Below, in pieces: positions 16,883 to 25,806 of a DNA stretch of 64,000 nt. The notes below the pieces were generated by a model that saw only the letters and a program-made list of their open reading frames with translations, made no database searches and was not told where the DNA came from. The DNA comes from Gammaproteobacteria bacterium (lineage in GTDB: Bacteria; Pseudomonadota; Gammaproteobacteria; Steroidobacterales; Steroidobacteraceae), in assembly GCA_947452065.1 (NCBI GenBank), contig CANGBB010000009.1, positions 1 to 64,000 of the forward strand, written 5' to 3'. Each line of letters opens with the position of its first letter. Position 1 is the stretch's first letter. The position numbers were made by a program, and so were the translations under genes.

Positions 16883-17938
16883 TCAGCGATAGCGCGAAAG
16901 CACCTTTGACAGGGCTGCCGCACCCGGATTGAGCAGCTCATACGGCAGCTGATTGAGCGCCGTGTCGGGCGTGCCACTCAGCTCGTGGAATTCCTGCTGC
17001 TCCGGATCGATGTAAAGCAGACCGGTCAGGTACTCGTGCTGCTTCTGACGCTCCACGAGGCGGGCCAGCGCGGCACTGCGGTCGGTGGGGTCGTAGGAGT
17101 TGTCCACCTTGTGCAGGACCACCTGGCTGCCATCATGCAGTGTGACAGGCAGCGACTCGCCTTCCTTGTAGGCCACCGAAATCTCGCGGGCCGGGGCCAC
17201 GAAGTCCGCGTGCACGGCCTCCTCGTAGTGCTCGCGCGAATAGGTGTAGCTGCGGGTCGAGCCCTCGTGATCGTTGAACGTCACGCAGGGCGACAGGACG
17301 TCGATCAGCGCGAAGCCCTTGTGATGCATGGCGGCGCGGATCAGCGGCACGAGCTGGGCCTTGTCGCCCGAGAAGCTGCGGGCCACGAAGCCGGCACCCA
17401 GCGTGATCGCGAGCTGGACGGGATCGATGGGCGGCTGGTTGTTCACATCGCCCTTCTTCAGGATGCTGCCGAGGTCGGCGGACGCGGAGAACTGACCCTT
17501 GGTCAGTCCATACACGCCGTTGTTCTCGAGCATGTAGACCATGTTCAGATTGCGACGGATCGCATGGCAGAACTGACCCAGACCGATCGAGAGCGAATCA
17601 CCGTCACCGGAAACGCCGATGTAGTGCAGGTTGCGATTAGCGGCATTCGCACCGGTGGCCACGGACGGCATGCGGCCGTGCACCGAGTTGAAGCCGTGTG
17701 CGCCGCCGACAAAGTACGCCGTGGTCTTGGACGAGCAGCCGATGCCAGAGAGCTTGACCACATTCTGCGGCGCCAGCGAGTTGGCCCAGCAGGCCTCAAT
17801 GATGGCAGCCGTGATCGAATCGTGGCCGCAGCCGGCGCAGAGCGTGGAGTTCGCGGCCTCGTAATCGCGGCGCGTCAGGCCCAGTTCGTTCTTGGGCAGG
17901 TCCGGATGACGAACCTTGGGTTTGACCATGAATGTCAT
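16883..17938 (-). CDS. korB: 2-oxoacid:ferredoxin oxidoreductase beta subunit (KorB-like)
   Basis: Thiamine-diphosphate-binding subunit that decarboxylates 2-oxoacids and passes electrons to an iron-sulfur carrier. The 351-residue protein has the CAGCGHDS motif near residue 35 and the TPP/Mg motif GDGDSLSIGLGQ, followed by NNGVYGLTKGQ. These fit the 2-oxoglutarate/branched oxoacid (Kor) group. It follows korA by 5 bp in a three-gene leftward operon with a GltD-like iron-sulfur flavoprotein. Substrate is inferred, not shown. Confidence 0.9.
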   Translation of the reverse strand: MTFMVKPKVRHPDLPKNELGLTRRDYEAANSTLCAGCGHDSITAAIIEACWANSLAPQNVVKLSGIGCSSKTTAYFVGGAHGFNSVHGRMPSVATGANAANRNLHYIGVSGDGDSLSIGLGQFCHAIRRNLNMVYMLENNGVYGLTKGQFSASADLGSILKKGDVNNQPPIDPVQLAITLGAGFVARSFSGDKAQLVPLIRAAMHHKGFALIDVLSPCVTFNDHEGSTRSYTYSREHYEEAVHADFVAPAREISVAYKEGESLPVTLHDGSQVVLHKVDNSYDPTDRSAALARLVERQKQHEYLTGLLYIDPEQQEFHELSGTPDTALNQLPYELLNPGAAALSKVLSRYR

Positions 17939-17943
17939 GTTGC

Positions 17944-19782
17944 TTACCTCACCAGCTGAGCGGCAGGACGCTGCTTGTCCTGAACCACGGCCATCACGCC
18001 GTCGACGATGTAGTTGGCGCTGATCGGCATGCCGTTGTAGTGGAGAATGCTGCGCATGACGCTTTTCTGGACACCGGTCTCCAGCGTCAGCAGAGCGCGC
18101 AGCTGCGCGTCACGATTCTGCTCGACGACGAAGTTGATCTGGTGCGCGTTCATGAAGGCCTCGACTTCTTCGCCGAACGGGAAGCCGCGGACGCGCATGT
18201 AGTTGACGTGTACACCCTGGGCACGGAGCCGCGCCAGTGCCTCACGCACCGCGCCGTCGCAGCTGCCGAGCGAAACGATCGACAGAGTGTTGCGCGGATC
18301 CTGTTCCACCAACGCCGGCGGAACCAGCTTGCTGGCCGTGACGGACTTCTTGCGCAGACGGTCGAGGACGATCTGGTAGTCCTTGGAGTCTTCGGTGTAG
18401 CCGCCGTACTGGTTATGACCAGAGCCGCGCGTGAAGAACGCGCCCTTCGGGTGAACGCCCGGCAGCGTACGCTGCGGGATGCCGTCGCCGTCGTGGTCGT
18501 AGTAGCGCCAGAACTTCTCGATCTTTTCCAGCTGCTCGGCGTTGAGAACCTTGCCGCGATCCGGCTTGTAGCTGTCATCCCACTGGAATTCCTTGCACAT
18601 CCAGTCGTTCATGCCGATGTCGAGATCGGACAGAACGAAGACCGGCGTCTGCAAGCGTTCAGCGAGATCGAAGGCCGTACGGGCCATGTGGAAGCACTCT
18701 TCCGGATCGGCCGGATAGAGGCAGACATGCCGCGTGTCACCGTGCGATGCATAGGCCGTCGAGCGCAGGTCGCACTGCTGCGTGCGGGTCGGCATGCCGG
18801 TGGACGGGCCAACGCGTTGGACGTCGAACACCACCGCCGGAATCTCGGTGTAATAGGCCAAACCGAGGAACTCCTGCATCAGCGAGATACCCGGGCCGGA
18901 GGTGGCCGTGAAGGCGCGCGCACCGTTCCAGCTTGCACCGATGACCATGCCAATCGAGGCAAGCTCGTCTTCGGCCTGAACCATGATGAAGTTCTTGCGG
19001 CCGCTCTTCGGATCCACGCGCAGCTTCTCGCTGAACGCCTTGTAGGCGTCCATCAGCGAGGTCGACGGAGTGATCGGATACCAAGCGCCGACGGTGGCAC
19101 CGGCATAGACGCATCCGAGGCCTGCTGCTGTGTTGCCGTCGATCACGATGTGACCACGGGTGGCATCCATCTTCTCGATGTGCAGCGGCAGCGGGCACTG
19201 GAAGTTCTGCTGTGCGTAGTCGTAGCCCAGCTGAATGGCCTTCATGTTGGAGTCGACCAGCTGCGGCTTCTTGGCGTAGGTTTCAGCCAGCAGGCCGCGC
19301 ATGATGTCCAGGTCGATATTGCACAGCGCAGCCAGCACACCTGCGTAGCAGATGTTCTTCATCAGGATGCGGGTGCGAACGCCCTGGAAATTCTCATTGC
19401 ACAAGCGGGCCAGCGGCACGCCGAGCACGGTGATGTCATCACGCTGCAACAGCGCCGAACGCGGCCAGGTGGAGTCGTACACGAAGTAGCCACCCGAGGT
19501 GACTTCCTGCACGTCGCGGGCATAGGTCTCGGCGTTGAGGGCCACGACGATGTCCACATTTGTGGCGCGGGCACGATGGCCGTCACGCGTGACGCGGATC
19601 TCGTACCAAGTGGGCATGCCCTGAATGTTGGACGGGAAGTAGTTCTTGCCGACCACGGGCACGCCGCTGCGGAAGATGGACTTCATCAACAGGCCGTTGG
19701 CACTGGCCGAGCCGGTGCCGTTGACACTGGCTATCTTGATGGCGAAGTCGTTGACGCGATTGGCTGCTGCTGCAGGTGACAT
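17944..19782 (-). CDS. korA: 2-oxoacid:ferredoxin oxidoreductase alpha subunit (gamma-alpha fusion, KorA-like)
   Basis: The 612-residue protein starts with the gamma domain (VNGTGSASANGLLMKSIFRSG, to about residue 195). The pyrimidine-binding alpha domain follows (GATVGAWYPITPSTSLMDAY, VQAEDELASIGMVIGASWNGARAFTATSGPG). A C-terminal domain II carries SLGSCDGAVREAL. This gamma-alpha fusion is normal for two-subunit oxoacid oxidoreductases. It lies 3 bp downstream of the GltD-like gene and 5 bp before korB, so the three products probably form one complex in the cytoplasm. Confidence 0.9.
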   Translation of the reverse strand: MSPAAAANRVNDFAIKIASVNGTGSASANGLLMKSIFRSGVPVVGKNYFPSNIQGMPTWYEIRVTRDGHRARATNVDIVVALNAETYARDVQEVTSGGYFVYDSTWPRSALLQRDDITVLGVPLARLCNENFQGVRTRILMKNICYAGVLAALCNIDLDIMRGLLAETYAKKPQLVDSNMKAIQLGYDYAQQNFQCPLPLHIEKMDATRGHIVIDGNTAAGLGCVYAGATVGAWYPITPSTSLMDAYKAFSEKLRVDPKSGRKNFIMVQAEDELASIGMVIGASWNGARAFTATSGPGISLMQEFLGLAYYTEIPAVVFDVQRVGPSTGMPTRTQQCDLRSTAYASHGDTRHVCLYPADPEECFHMARTAFDLAERLQTPVFVLSDLDIGMNDWMCKEFQWDDSYKPDRGKVLNAEQLEKIEKFWRYYDHDGDGIPQRTLPGVHPKGAFFTRGSGHNQYGGYTEDSKDYQIVLDRLRKKSVTASKLVPPALVEQDPRNTLSIVSLGSCDGAVREALARLRAQGVHVNYMRVRGFPFGEEVEAFMNAHQINFVVEQNRDAQLRALLTLETGVQKSVMRSILHYNGMPISANYIVDGVMAVVQDKQRPAAQLVR

Positions 19783-19785
19783 GAA

Positions 19786-21579
19786 CTAGCTCCGGGCGGT
19801 GGCGACCGCGGCTTTGTCGCCCGCGTGCGGCCATTGGATGGTGGACTTCTGCATGTCCCACGCGGCGGTGGGGCAACGCTCGGCGCAGAGACCGCAGTGC
19901 ACGCAGAGGTTCTCGTCCTTGATCATGACGCGACCGGTCTGCGGCAGCGCGGCTGACACATACAGACCCTGATTGGCGTTGACGGCCGGAACACGCGTGC
20001 GGGTGCGCAGCTCTTCCTCGGTGCCGTCCTGCGTGATCGTGAGGCAGTCCACCGGGCAGACGTCGATACAGGCATCGCACTCGATGCACAGCTTCGAGGT
20101 GAACACGGTTTGGATGTCGCAGTTCAGGCAGCGCTGCACTTCGGCGGCGGCCTGCTCCGCGGTGAAGCCCAACTCCACTTCGATGTCGATCTTCTTGAAG
20201 CGCTCTTTCAGGGACACGTGCGGCACGAGCTTGCGCTCGATCGGCGCGTAGTCGTTCTTGTACGCCCACTCGTGCATGCCCATCTTGCGGCTGGAGAGCG
20301 TGACGCCCGGCGCGGGACGCGTGGCGTCGTCGCCGGTTTCGAGGAACTGGTGGATTGAGAGCGCGGCCTGGTGACCATGCTCGACCGCCCAGATGATGTT
20401 CTTGGGACCGAACGCAGCGTCACCGCCGAAATACACGCCGGCGCGCGTCGAACGGAAGGTCTTGGCATCGACCTTGGGCACGCTCCACTTGTCGAATTCG
20501 ATGCCGAGATCGCGTTCGATCCAGGGGAACGCATTTTCCTGACCGATGGCGAGGATCACGTCATCGCAGGGGATGGTGGTCTCGCCGATGATCTTTTCTG
20601 ACTTGATCTGAGTGCCGTTCATCTCGTATTCCATGACGTCAAAGGTCATGCCTACGAGCTTGCCGCCTTCGGTCACGAAGGCCTTGGGCGAGTGATTGAT
20701 GACGATCTCGACGTTCTCCGCCTCGGCATCTTCGAGTTCCCACTCGGAGGCCTTGAAGAACGCACGCGGCTTGCGGGCCATGACCTTGACGCTCTTCGCC
20801 CCGAGGCGGAGCGAGCTGCGGCAGCAGTCCATGGCAGTGTTGCCAACACCGATGATGAGCACCCGATCGCCGATCTTGTCCTGATGGCCGAACGCCACGG
20901 ACTCGAGCCAGTCGATACCGATGTGGATGCGTTCCGTGCCCTGACGGCCCGGCAGGTTCAGTTCCTTGCCCTTGGGTGCGCCGGAGCCGACGAACACGGC
21001 GTCGAAGCCACCGGTTTCCAGCAGCTTGCGCATGCTCTCCACCGGCGTGCCGGTCTTGAGCTCCACACCCATGTCGAGGATGAGGCCGATTTCTTCGTCC
21101 AGCACGGACTGCGGCAGACGGAAGGACGGGATATTGCTGCGCATGAGGCCGCCGGGCACCTCAGAGCGCTCGAAAACGACGACTTCGTAACCGAGCGGGG
21201 CCAGGTCATTGGCCACGGTCAGCGACGACGGTCCAGCACCGATGCAGGCCACGCGCTTGCCGTTGCGGGGCAGCGGCTTGGGCAGCAACCCTTCGAGATC
21301 ACCCTTCAGGTCGGCGGTGACGCGCTTGAGGCGGCAGATGGCTACCGGTTTTTCCTCGACACGGCCACGACGGCAGGCCGGTTCACAGGGCCGGTCGCAG
21401 ACGCGGCCGAGGATGCCCGGGAACACGTTCGAGTGACGGTTCAACAGGTAAGCGTCGGTATAACGCCCCTGGGCGATGAGACGGATATATTCCGGCACGT
21501 CGGTATGCGCGGGGCAGGCCCACTGGCAGTCGACGACCTTGTGGAAGTAGTCCGGATGCGAAGTGTCGGTGGGATTCAT
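19786..21579 (-). CDS. GltD-like FAD/NAD(P)-dependent oxidoreductase with two C-terminal 4Fe-4S clusters
   Basis: The 597-residue protein begins at ATG 21579, with GAGG six bases upstream. It has the N-terminal cysteine-rich domain of glutamate synthase small subunits (CQWAC at 18-22, CDRPCEPAC at 61-69), an FAD site GAGPSS (114-119), an NAD(P) site GVGNTAMDCCR, and a C-terminal 2x[4Fe-4S] ferredoxin domain (CIECDACIDVCPVDC and CVHCGLCAERCP). As first gene of the kor operon it most likely shuttles electrons between the oxoacid oxidoreductase and NAD(P)+. It is not a glutamate synthase subunit, since no large subunit is present. Confidence 0.88.
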   Translation of the reverse strand: MNPTDTSHPDYFHKVVDCQWACPAHTDVPEYIRLIAQGRYTDAYLLNRHSNVFPGILGRVCDRPCEPACRRGRVEEKPVAICRLKRVTADLKGDLEGLLPKPLPRNGKRVACIGAGPSSLTVANDLAPLGYEVVVFERSEVPGGLMRSNIPSFRLPQSVLDEEIGLILDMGVELKTGTPVESMRKLLETGGFDAVFVGSGAPKGKELNLPGRQGTERIHIGIDWLESVAFGHQDKIGDRVLIIGVGNTAMDCCRSSLRLGAKSVKVMARKPRAFFKASEWELEDAEAENVEIVINHSPKAFVTEGGKLVGMTFDVMEYEMNGTQIKSEKIIGETTIPCDDVILAIGQENAFPWIERDLGIEFDKWSVPKVDAKTFRSTRAGVYFGGDAAFGPKNIIWAVEHGHQAALSIHQFLETGDDATRPAPGVTLSSRKMGMHEWAYKNDYAPIERKLVPHVSLKERFKKIDIEVELGFTAEQAAAEVQRCLNCDIQTVFTSKLCIECDACIDVCPVDCLTITQDGTEEELRTRTRVPAVNANQGLYVSAALPQTGRVMIKDENLCVHCGLCAERCPTAAWDMQKSTIQWPHAGDKAAVATARS

Positions 21580-21636
21580 GTAACCTCGTTTATCAAGACT
21601 GTATAGCAAAACCGACGATTTGTTGCGAGCGCGACC

Positions 21637-21957
21637 ATGACAGAAAATTTACCCATCGAGATCCGTCTACGCACTGTTTCGCGGGTCTTGAGCATTGCCT
21701 TTGCCGATGGATCGAGCTTCGAGCTACCGTTCGAATACTTGCGCGTGAATTCGCCGTCTGCCGAGGTGCAGGGCCACGGACCCGGCCAACGGGTCACGGT
21801 GACGGGCAAAGAGAATGTGCAGATCACACAGGTCGAGCCCGTGGGGCAGTACGCTGTACGACTGGTCTTTGACGACGGTCACGATTCGGGCCTCTTCACA
21901 TGGCAATATCTGCACCAGCTGGGCGCGCAGCGTGCCAAAGAAAAGGCCGGACATTAA
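21637..21957 (+). CDS. DUF971 family protein
   Basis: The 106-residue protein matches the small DUF971 domain (gamma-butyrobetaine hydroxylase N-terminal-like): PIEIRLRTVSRVLSIAFADG...ELPFEYLRVNSPSAE and a closing DDGHDSGLFTWQYLHQLG. Such proteins are often encoded between hslU and ubiE. The gene keeps its place before ubiE here, although hslU is 8 kb away. It is divergent from the kor operon. Biochemical function unknown. Confidence 0.88.
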   Translation: MTENLPIEIRLRTVSRVLSIAFADGSSFELPFEYLRVNSPSAEVQGHGPGQRVTVTGKENVQITQVEPVGQYAVRLVFDDGHDSGLFTWQYLHQLGAQRAKEKAGH

Positions 21958-22120
21958 TGCCCGGCCCTTCCAACACAAGACCCCCGCTTGGCGGGACCCA
22001 CTCCGGGGTCCGAGCCCGGGCGCATTTTGTTGCAATTTATATTGAATAGCCACCCTCTTTAAGCCCCAACAACCCATTGACTCAGAACGCATAATCGCGT
22101 AGGACGCCACGCCGGCAGCA

Positions 22121-22879
22121 GTGAACCGTATGGAACAGGACAAAAACACCGATTTCGGCTTCGAGCAGGTGGCCTGGCAAGACAAGGCTCGCCGAGTCCG
22201 TGGCGTGTTCGACTCGGTGGCCAGCCGCTACGACGTGATGAACGACCTGATGTCGGGCGGCGCGCATCGGCTCTGGAAGCGGTATGTGCTCTCCCTGACG
22301 AATCTGAAGCCCGGTGACCGCGCCCTCGACGTGGCCGGCGGCACCGGCGATCTGTCCATCGGCATGTCCCGCCAGGTCGGCCCCACCGGCCTGGTACTGC
22401 TGACCGACATCAATGCCGCCATGCTGGCGGCCGGCCGCGACCGGCTGATCAACCGGGGTTTGGTGCAGAACATCGAATGCCTGCAGGCCAATGCGGAGTG
22501 CCTGCCCTTCGCCGATGCCAGCTTCGATTGCGTGACCATTGGATTTGGCCTGCGCAATGTGACGGACAAGGCGCGTGCTCTGCGCTCAATGCAGCGTGTG
22601 CTCAAGCCGGGTGGCCAACTGCTGGTTCTGGAGTTTTCCAAGCCGGTGAGCCCCGCACTGGGCGAGCTGTACGACCTGTACTCGTTCAAGGTGCTGCCGC
22701 AGCTGGGTCGCTGGGTGGCGCGCGATGCGGACAGCTACCGCTATCTGGCCGAGTCGATCCGCCGGCATCCGGATCAGGAGACCCTGCTGACCATGATGCA
22801 AGACGCCGGACTTGCGGATTGCCGCTACTACAATCTCACCGGCGGCATTGTCGCCGTGCATCGTGGATTCCGGCGCTGA
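22121..22879 (+). CDS. ubiE: Ubiquinone/menaquinone C-methyltransferase UbiE
   Basis: S-adenosylmethionine-dependent methyltransferase of ubiquinone synthesis. Family signatures are complete: [22 protein letters not shown], motif [23 protein letters not shown] and [15 protein letters not shown]. The start is GTG 22121 or ATG 22130. It heads the ubiE-ubiJ-ubiB operon, with ubiJ starting 1 bp after its stop. Confidence 0.96.
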   Translation: MNRMEQDKNTDFGFEQVAWQDKARRVRGVFDSVASRYDVMNDLMSGGAHRLWKRYVLSLTNLKPGDRALDVAGGTGDLSIGMSRQVGPTGLVLLTDINAAMLAAGRDRLINRGLVQNIECLQANAECLPFADASFDCVTIGFGLRNVTDKARALRSMQRVLKPGGQLLVLEFSKPVSPALGELYDLYSFKVLPQLGRWVARDADSYRYLAESIRRHPDQETLLTMMQDAGLADCRYYNLTGGIVAVHRGFRR

Positions 22880-22880
22880 C

Positions 22881-23492
22881 ATGCTGCAGTCCTTGCTCAA
22901 TAGCACGCTCGATCGGGCTGTCAGCCGTGCAGTCAGGGACTCATCCCGCGCACGCGAACTGTGTGCACGACTCGATGGGCGCTCGGTCTGCATCGAGATC
23001 ACCGGCAGCCCGTGGCGCGTGCAGCTGGAAGGCCGCACCCAGCAGCTGCAGGCCCGGTTGCTCTCAGCGGATTCAACGGAGCCGGCCGATGCCCGCATTC
23101 AGGGCAGCGCTGTGACGCTGCTCGGTGCGCTGGGCGAAGCGCAGCGCGGACTGCTGCAAAACGGCTCGCTCCGGATCGAAGGCGATGCGGAAGTGGCACA
23201 GGCCTGCAGTGAACTGCTGCAGGCGCTGCGACCGGACATTGAAGAGGTGCTGGGGCGCAGGGTTGGGCCGGTGGGCGCCCACCTCCTCTGGCGCGGAGCG
23301 CGGGCCGCGTGGACTCAGGGCAGCACGCTGCTGCGCGATCAGTCGCGCAACGCCGCCGACTGGCTGGCCCATGAACGGCGTGCACTGGTTCCAGCACCTG
23401 AGGCCGAACACCGTTACCGGCAAATCGAAGCGGCGCGCGAACAGCTCGACCGACTGGAGGCGCGAGTGCAGGCGCTGGAGGCACGCCCATGA
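22881..23492 (+). CDS. ubiJ: Ubiquinone biosynthesis accessory factor UbiJ (SCP2 domain)
   Basis: The 203-residue protein has an SCP2 lipid-carrier domain (about 1-110) and a C-terminal coiled coil (RQIEAAREQLDRLEARVQALE), the layout of UbiJ. UbiJ binds ubiquinone intermediates in the soluble Ubi complex and partners UbiK. The start at 22881 lies between ubiE and ubiB; the frame further upstream belongs to ubiE in another phase. It overlaps ubiB by 4 bases. Confidence 0.9.
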   Translation: MLQSLLNSTLDRAVSRAVRDSSRARELCARLDGRSVCIEITGSPWRVQLEGRTQQLQARLLSADSTEPADARIQGSAVTLLGALGEAQRGLLQNGSLRIEGDAEVAQACSELLQALRPDIEEVLGRRVGPVGAHLLWRGARAAWTQGSTLLRDQSRNAADWLAHERRALVPAPEAEHRYRQIEAAREQLDRLEARVQALEARP

Positions 23493-25057
23493 AACTGCGG
23501 GTGATGGCGCGGCTGATCCAGATCCAGCGCACGCTGGTGCGTCACCGGCTGGACGGGCTGGTGCGTGCGACGCACCTGTACCGGCCACTGCGTGTTCTCT
23601 TTTATCTCTCACCCTGGACTTGGTTCCAACGTCGCCGCAGCGACGATCGCGCGGTGCAGTTGCGTCTGGCGCTGGAGGAACTGGGACCTATCTTCGTGAA
23701 GTTCGGCCAGGCTCTGTCGACGCGGCGCGATCTGCTGCCTGCGGACATTGCCGACGAGTTGGCGAAGCTGCAGGACCGGGTGCCGCCGTTTGCCGGGAGT
23801 GAAGCGCGCGCCACCATCGAGCGCAGCTTCGGCAAACCCTGTAACGAACTCTTCAGCCGATTCGAAGAGCAGCCACTGGCGGCGGCATCCATTGCACAGG
23901 TGCATGTGGCCGCACTGCCCGACGGCCGCGAGGTGGTCGTTAAGGTGCTACGCCCGGGAATGCGCGCCGTGATCGGTCGCGATCTGGAAGTGCTGCATGC
24001 GTTGGCACGACTGGCCGCGCGCTGGTGGCCGGAGGCGCGGCGACTGAAGCCGACGGAAATCGTCGCCGAATACGAAAAGACCATCGTCGACGAACTCGAT
24101 CTGATGCGCGAAGCGGCCAATGCCTCGCAGCTCAAGCGCAACTTCGCTGGCTCACAGCTGCTGTATGTACCCGAGGTGCACTGGGACTACTGCCGCACTG
24201 AAGTCATGGTGATGGAGCGCATTCATGGCGTGCCCATCGGCGATCTGGAGAGACTGCGTGCGCTGAATGTCGACTTCCGCGTGCTGGCGGAGAACGGCGT
24301 GGAGATTTTCTTCACGCAGGTGTTTCACCACAACTTCTTTCATGCTGACATGCACCCGGGCAACATCTTCGTGCTGACTGATGACCCACGCCAGCCGCGC
24401 TATGCAGCCGTGGACTTCGGCATCGTCGGCACGCTCGACGCACGCGATCAGCGCTATCTGGCCGAAAACTTTCTCGCGGTATTTGAGCGCAATTACCGAC
24501 GCGTGGCCGAGCTGCATCTGGAATCCGGCTGGGTGCCACGCACCGCGCGCGTGGATGAAATGGAATCTGTGATTCGCACGATCTGCGAGCCGATCTTCGA
24601 TCGGCCGCTGCGCGAAGTGTCTTTCGGCACTGTGCTACTGAGGCTGCTTGAAGCGCTACGACGATTCGATGGACAGATCCAGCCGCAGTTGATTCTGCTG
24701 CAGAAGACGCTGCTGAATGTCGAGGGGCTGGGCCGCCAGCTGTATCCGGAGCTGAACATCTGGCAGACCGCGACGCCGGTGCTGCGCCAGTGGATGCGTC
24801 AGCGCATCAGTCCGCTGCGTCTGCTGCGCGATCTGCGTGCGCAGTTGCCGGATGTGCTGGATGCGTTGCGTGCGGCACCTTCGATGGCCAAGCGCCTTGT
24901 CGCGCAGGTCGAGAAGGGTGAACTGCACGTCCCAGTAGATAACACCGCGTTGGAGGCGCTGCGCGCCGAAGTTCGCGCTGCCGGTCGTCGCCGTGACTGG
25001 TTGATGGTCGCCGGCTTCGTGTTGTTGGCTGCTGCGGTGTTCTTCTCGAGCTATTAG
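23489..25057 (+). CDS. ubiB: UbiB atypical kinase/ATPase of ubiquinone biosynthesis
   Basis: The 522-residue membrane-associated protein is of the ADCK/ABC1 family. It has the KxGQ motif KFGQALSTRRDLLP (71-84), the Ala-rich loop AAASIAQVH, the nucleotide lysine VVVKVLRPG, the catalytic HADMHPGNIF and the metal-binding DFG. The C-terminus carries hydrophobic residues ending near 520, the usual membrane anchor. It is translationally coupled to ubiJ and ends 2 bp before the convergent thioesterase-like gene. Confidence 0.95.
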   Translation: MKLRVMARLIQIQRTLVRHRLDGLVRATHLYRPLRVLFYLSPWTWFQRRRSDDRAVQLRLALEELGPIFVKFGQALSTRRDLLPADIADELAKLQDRVPPFAGSEARATIERSFGKPCNELFSRFEEQPLAAASIAQVHVAALPDGREVVVKVLRPGMRAVIGRDLEVLHALARLAARWWPEARRLKPTEIVAEYEKTIVDELDLMREAANASQLKRNFAGSQLLYVPEVHWDYCRTEVMVMERIHGVPIGDLERLRALNVDFRVLAENGVEIFFTQVFHHNFFHADMHPGNIFVLTDDPRQPRYAAVDFGIVGTLDARDQRYLAENFLAVFERNYRRVAELHLESGWVPRTARVDEMESVIRTICEPIFDRPLREVSFGTVLLRLLEALRRFDGQIQPQLILLQKTLLNVEGLGRQLYPELNIWQTATPVLRQWMRQRISPLRLLRDLRAQLPDVLDALRAAPSMAKRLVAQVEKGELHVPVDNTALEALRAEVRAAGRRRDWLMVAGFVLLAAAVFFSSY

Positions 25058-25059
25058 CG

Positions 25060-25779
25060 TCAGCGCATCAGCGGCAGTCCGCCGCGTGGCTCGATCCACA
25101 GTCCTCTGGCACGGCCGCATAACTCGCCGTTTCCGTCGAACAGCGCAGTGCCAACTTCGTACTTGCGTCCGCTGACAGCAATCCGCCACCCGATTACGAC
25201 GCAGGGTTCGTCCACGTGCACCCGCCGATCGAGATGCGCCGCACACTCGCCGAGCAACATCGGCACCCCATCGGAGCGGGCGGCAAAATAGCCCGGACAA
25301 TCGAGCGCAGCCCACATGAACTCAGGGGCCACGTGTCCGTCGCCTTGATCGAGAGAGGCATCCGGTATCCAGGGCGCGGCAACCATAGAATGATCGTCGC
25401 TATCGCCGGCGAAGATGCGCAAGCCATCGCCGCGACGGCGCTGATCACCACAGACGAAGCAGCCCGGAAACGGATGATGCCCCAGCGGAAGAAAGTGTCG
25501 CGACGCAGCCAGCGCCGTGACGTAATCGGGTGGACGCGGCACGCGCAATTCCAGTCGGGTTGGCTGAGCCGTGGCCAGCAACTGCCCGGCGTGGTGCAGC
25601 TCCAAGCCTTCCGCGGTGTCCTGCACGCGCAGCGCTGCATCGAGCGGCACAGGCTTGATGAGACGTACGCTGACTGTGGTGGTGGCGAAGGCAGCCAGTC
25701 GCCCGGCCAAATAACCGCCGTTGGCCGCACCCGGCGGCCCACAAAATCGCGACGCGATGGAGAACTCCGGCATGGGCAC
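25060..25779 (-). CDS. Acyl-CoA thioesterase-like (double hotdog) protein
   Basis: The 239-residue protein (a second start at 25773 is possible) has two hotdog-like halves: an N-terminal CGPPGAANGGYLAGRLA and SVRLIKPVPLDAALRV, and a C-terminal APEFMWAALDCPGYFA with a beta-rich finish. Between them lies FPGCFVCGDQRRRGDGLRIF, typical of a group of uncharacterised thioesterase-like proteins. Substrate unknown. It is the last gene of the leftward trp-MFS transcription unit, 27 bp after the MFS gene. Confidence 0.7.
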   Translation of the reverse strand: MPMPEFSIASRFCGPPGAANGGYLAGRLAAFATTTVSVRLIKPVPLDAALRVQDTAEGLELHHAGQLLATAQPTRLELRVPRPPDYVTALAASRHFLPLGHHPFPGCFVCGDQRRRGDGLRIFAGDSDDHSMVAAPWIPDASLDQGDGHVAPEFMWAALDCPGYFAARSDGVPMLLGECAAHLDRRVHVDEPCVVIGWRIAVSGRKYEVGTALFDGNGELCGRARGLWIEPRGGLPLMR

Positions 25780-25806
25780 AGACGCTAGCGCGTCAGCGCG
25801 GCTGTT

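Noticed and set aside
17932-19779. 615-residue plus-strand open frame opposite korA
   Set aside because: It mirrors korA almost exactly, has low-complexity His/Val/Arg-rich composition and no recognisable family. The frame is open because of GC-rich codon use in the real gene on the other strand.
22031-22060. AT-rich stretch before ubiE, considered as a promoter
   Set aside because: TTGCAATTTATATTGAATA contains -35- and -10-like pieces, but their spacing does not fit a sigma-70 promoter.
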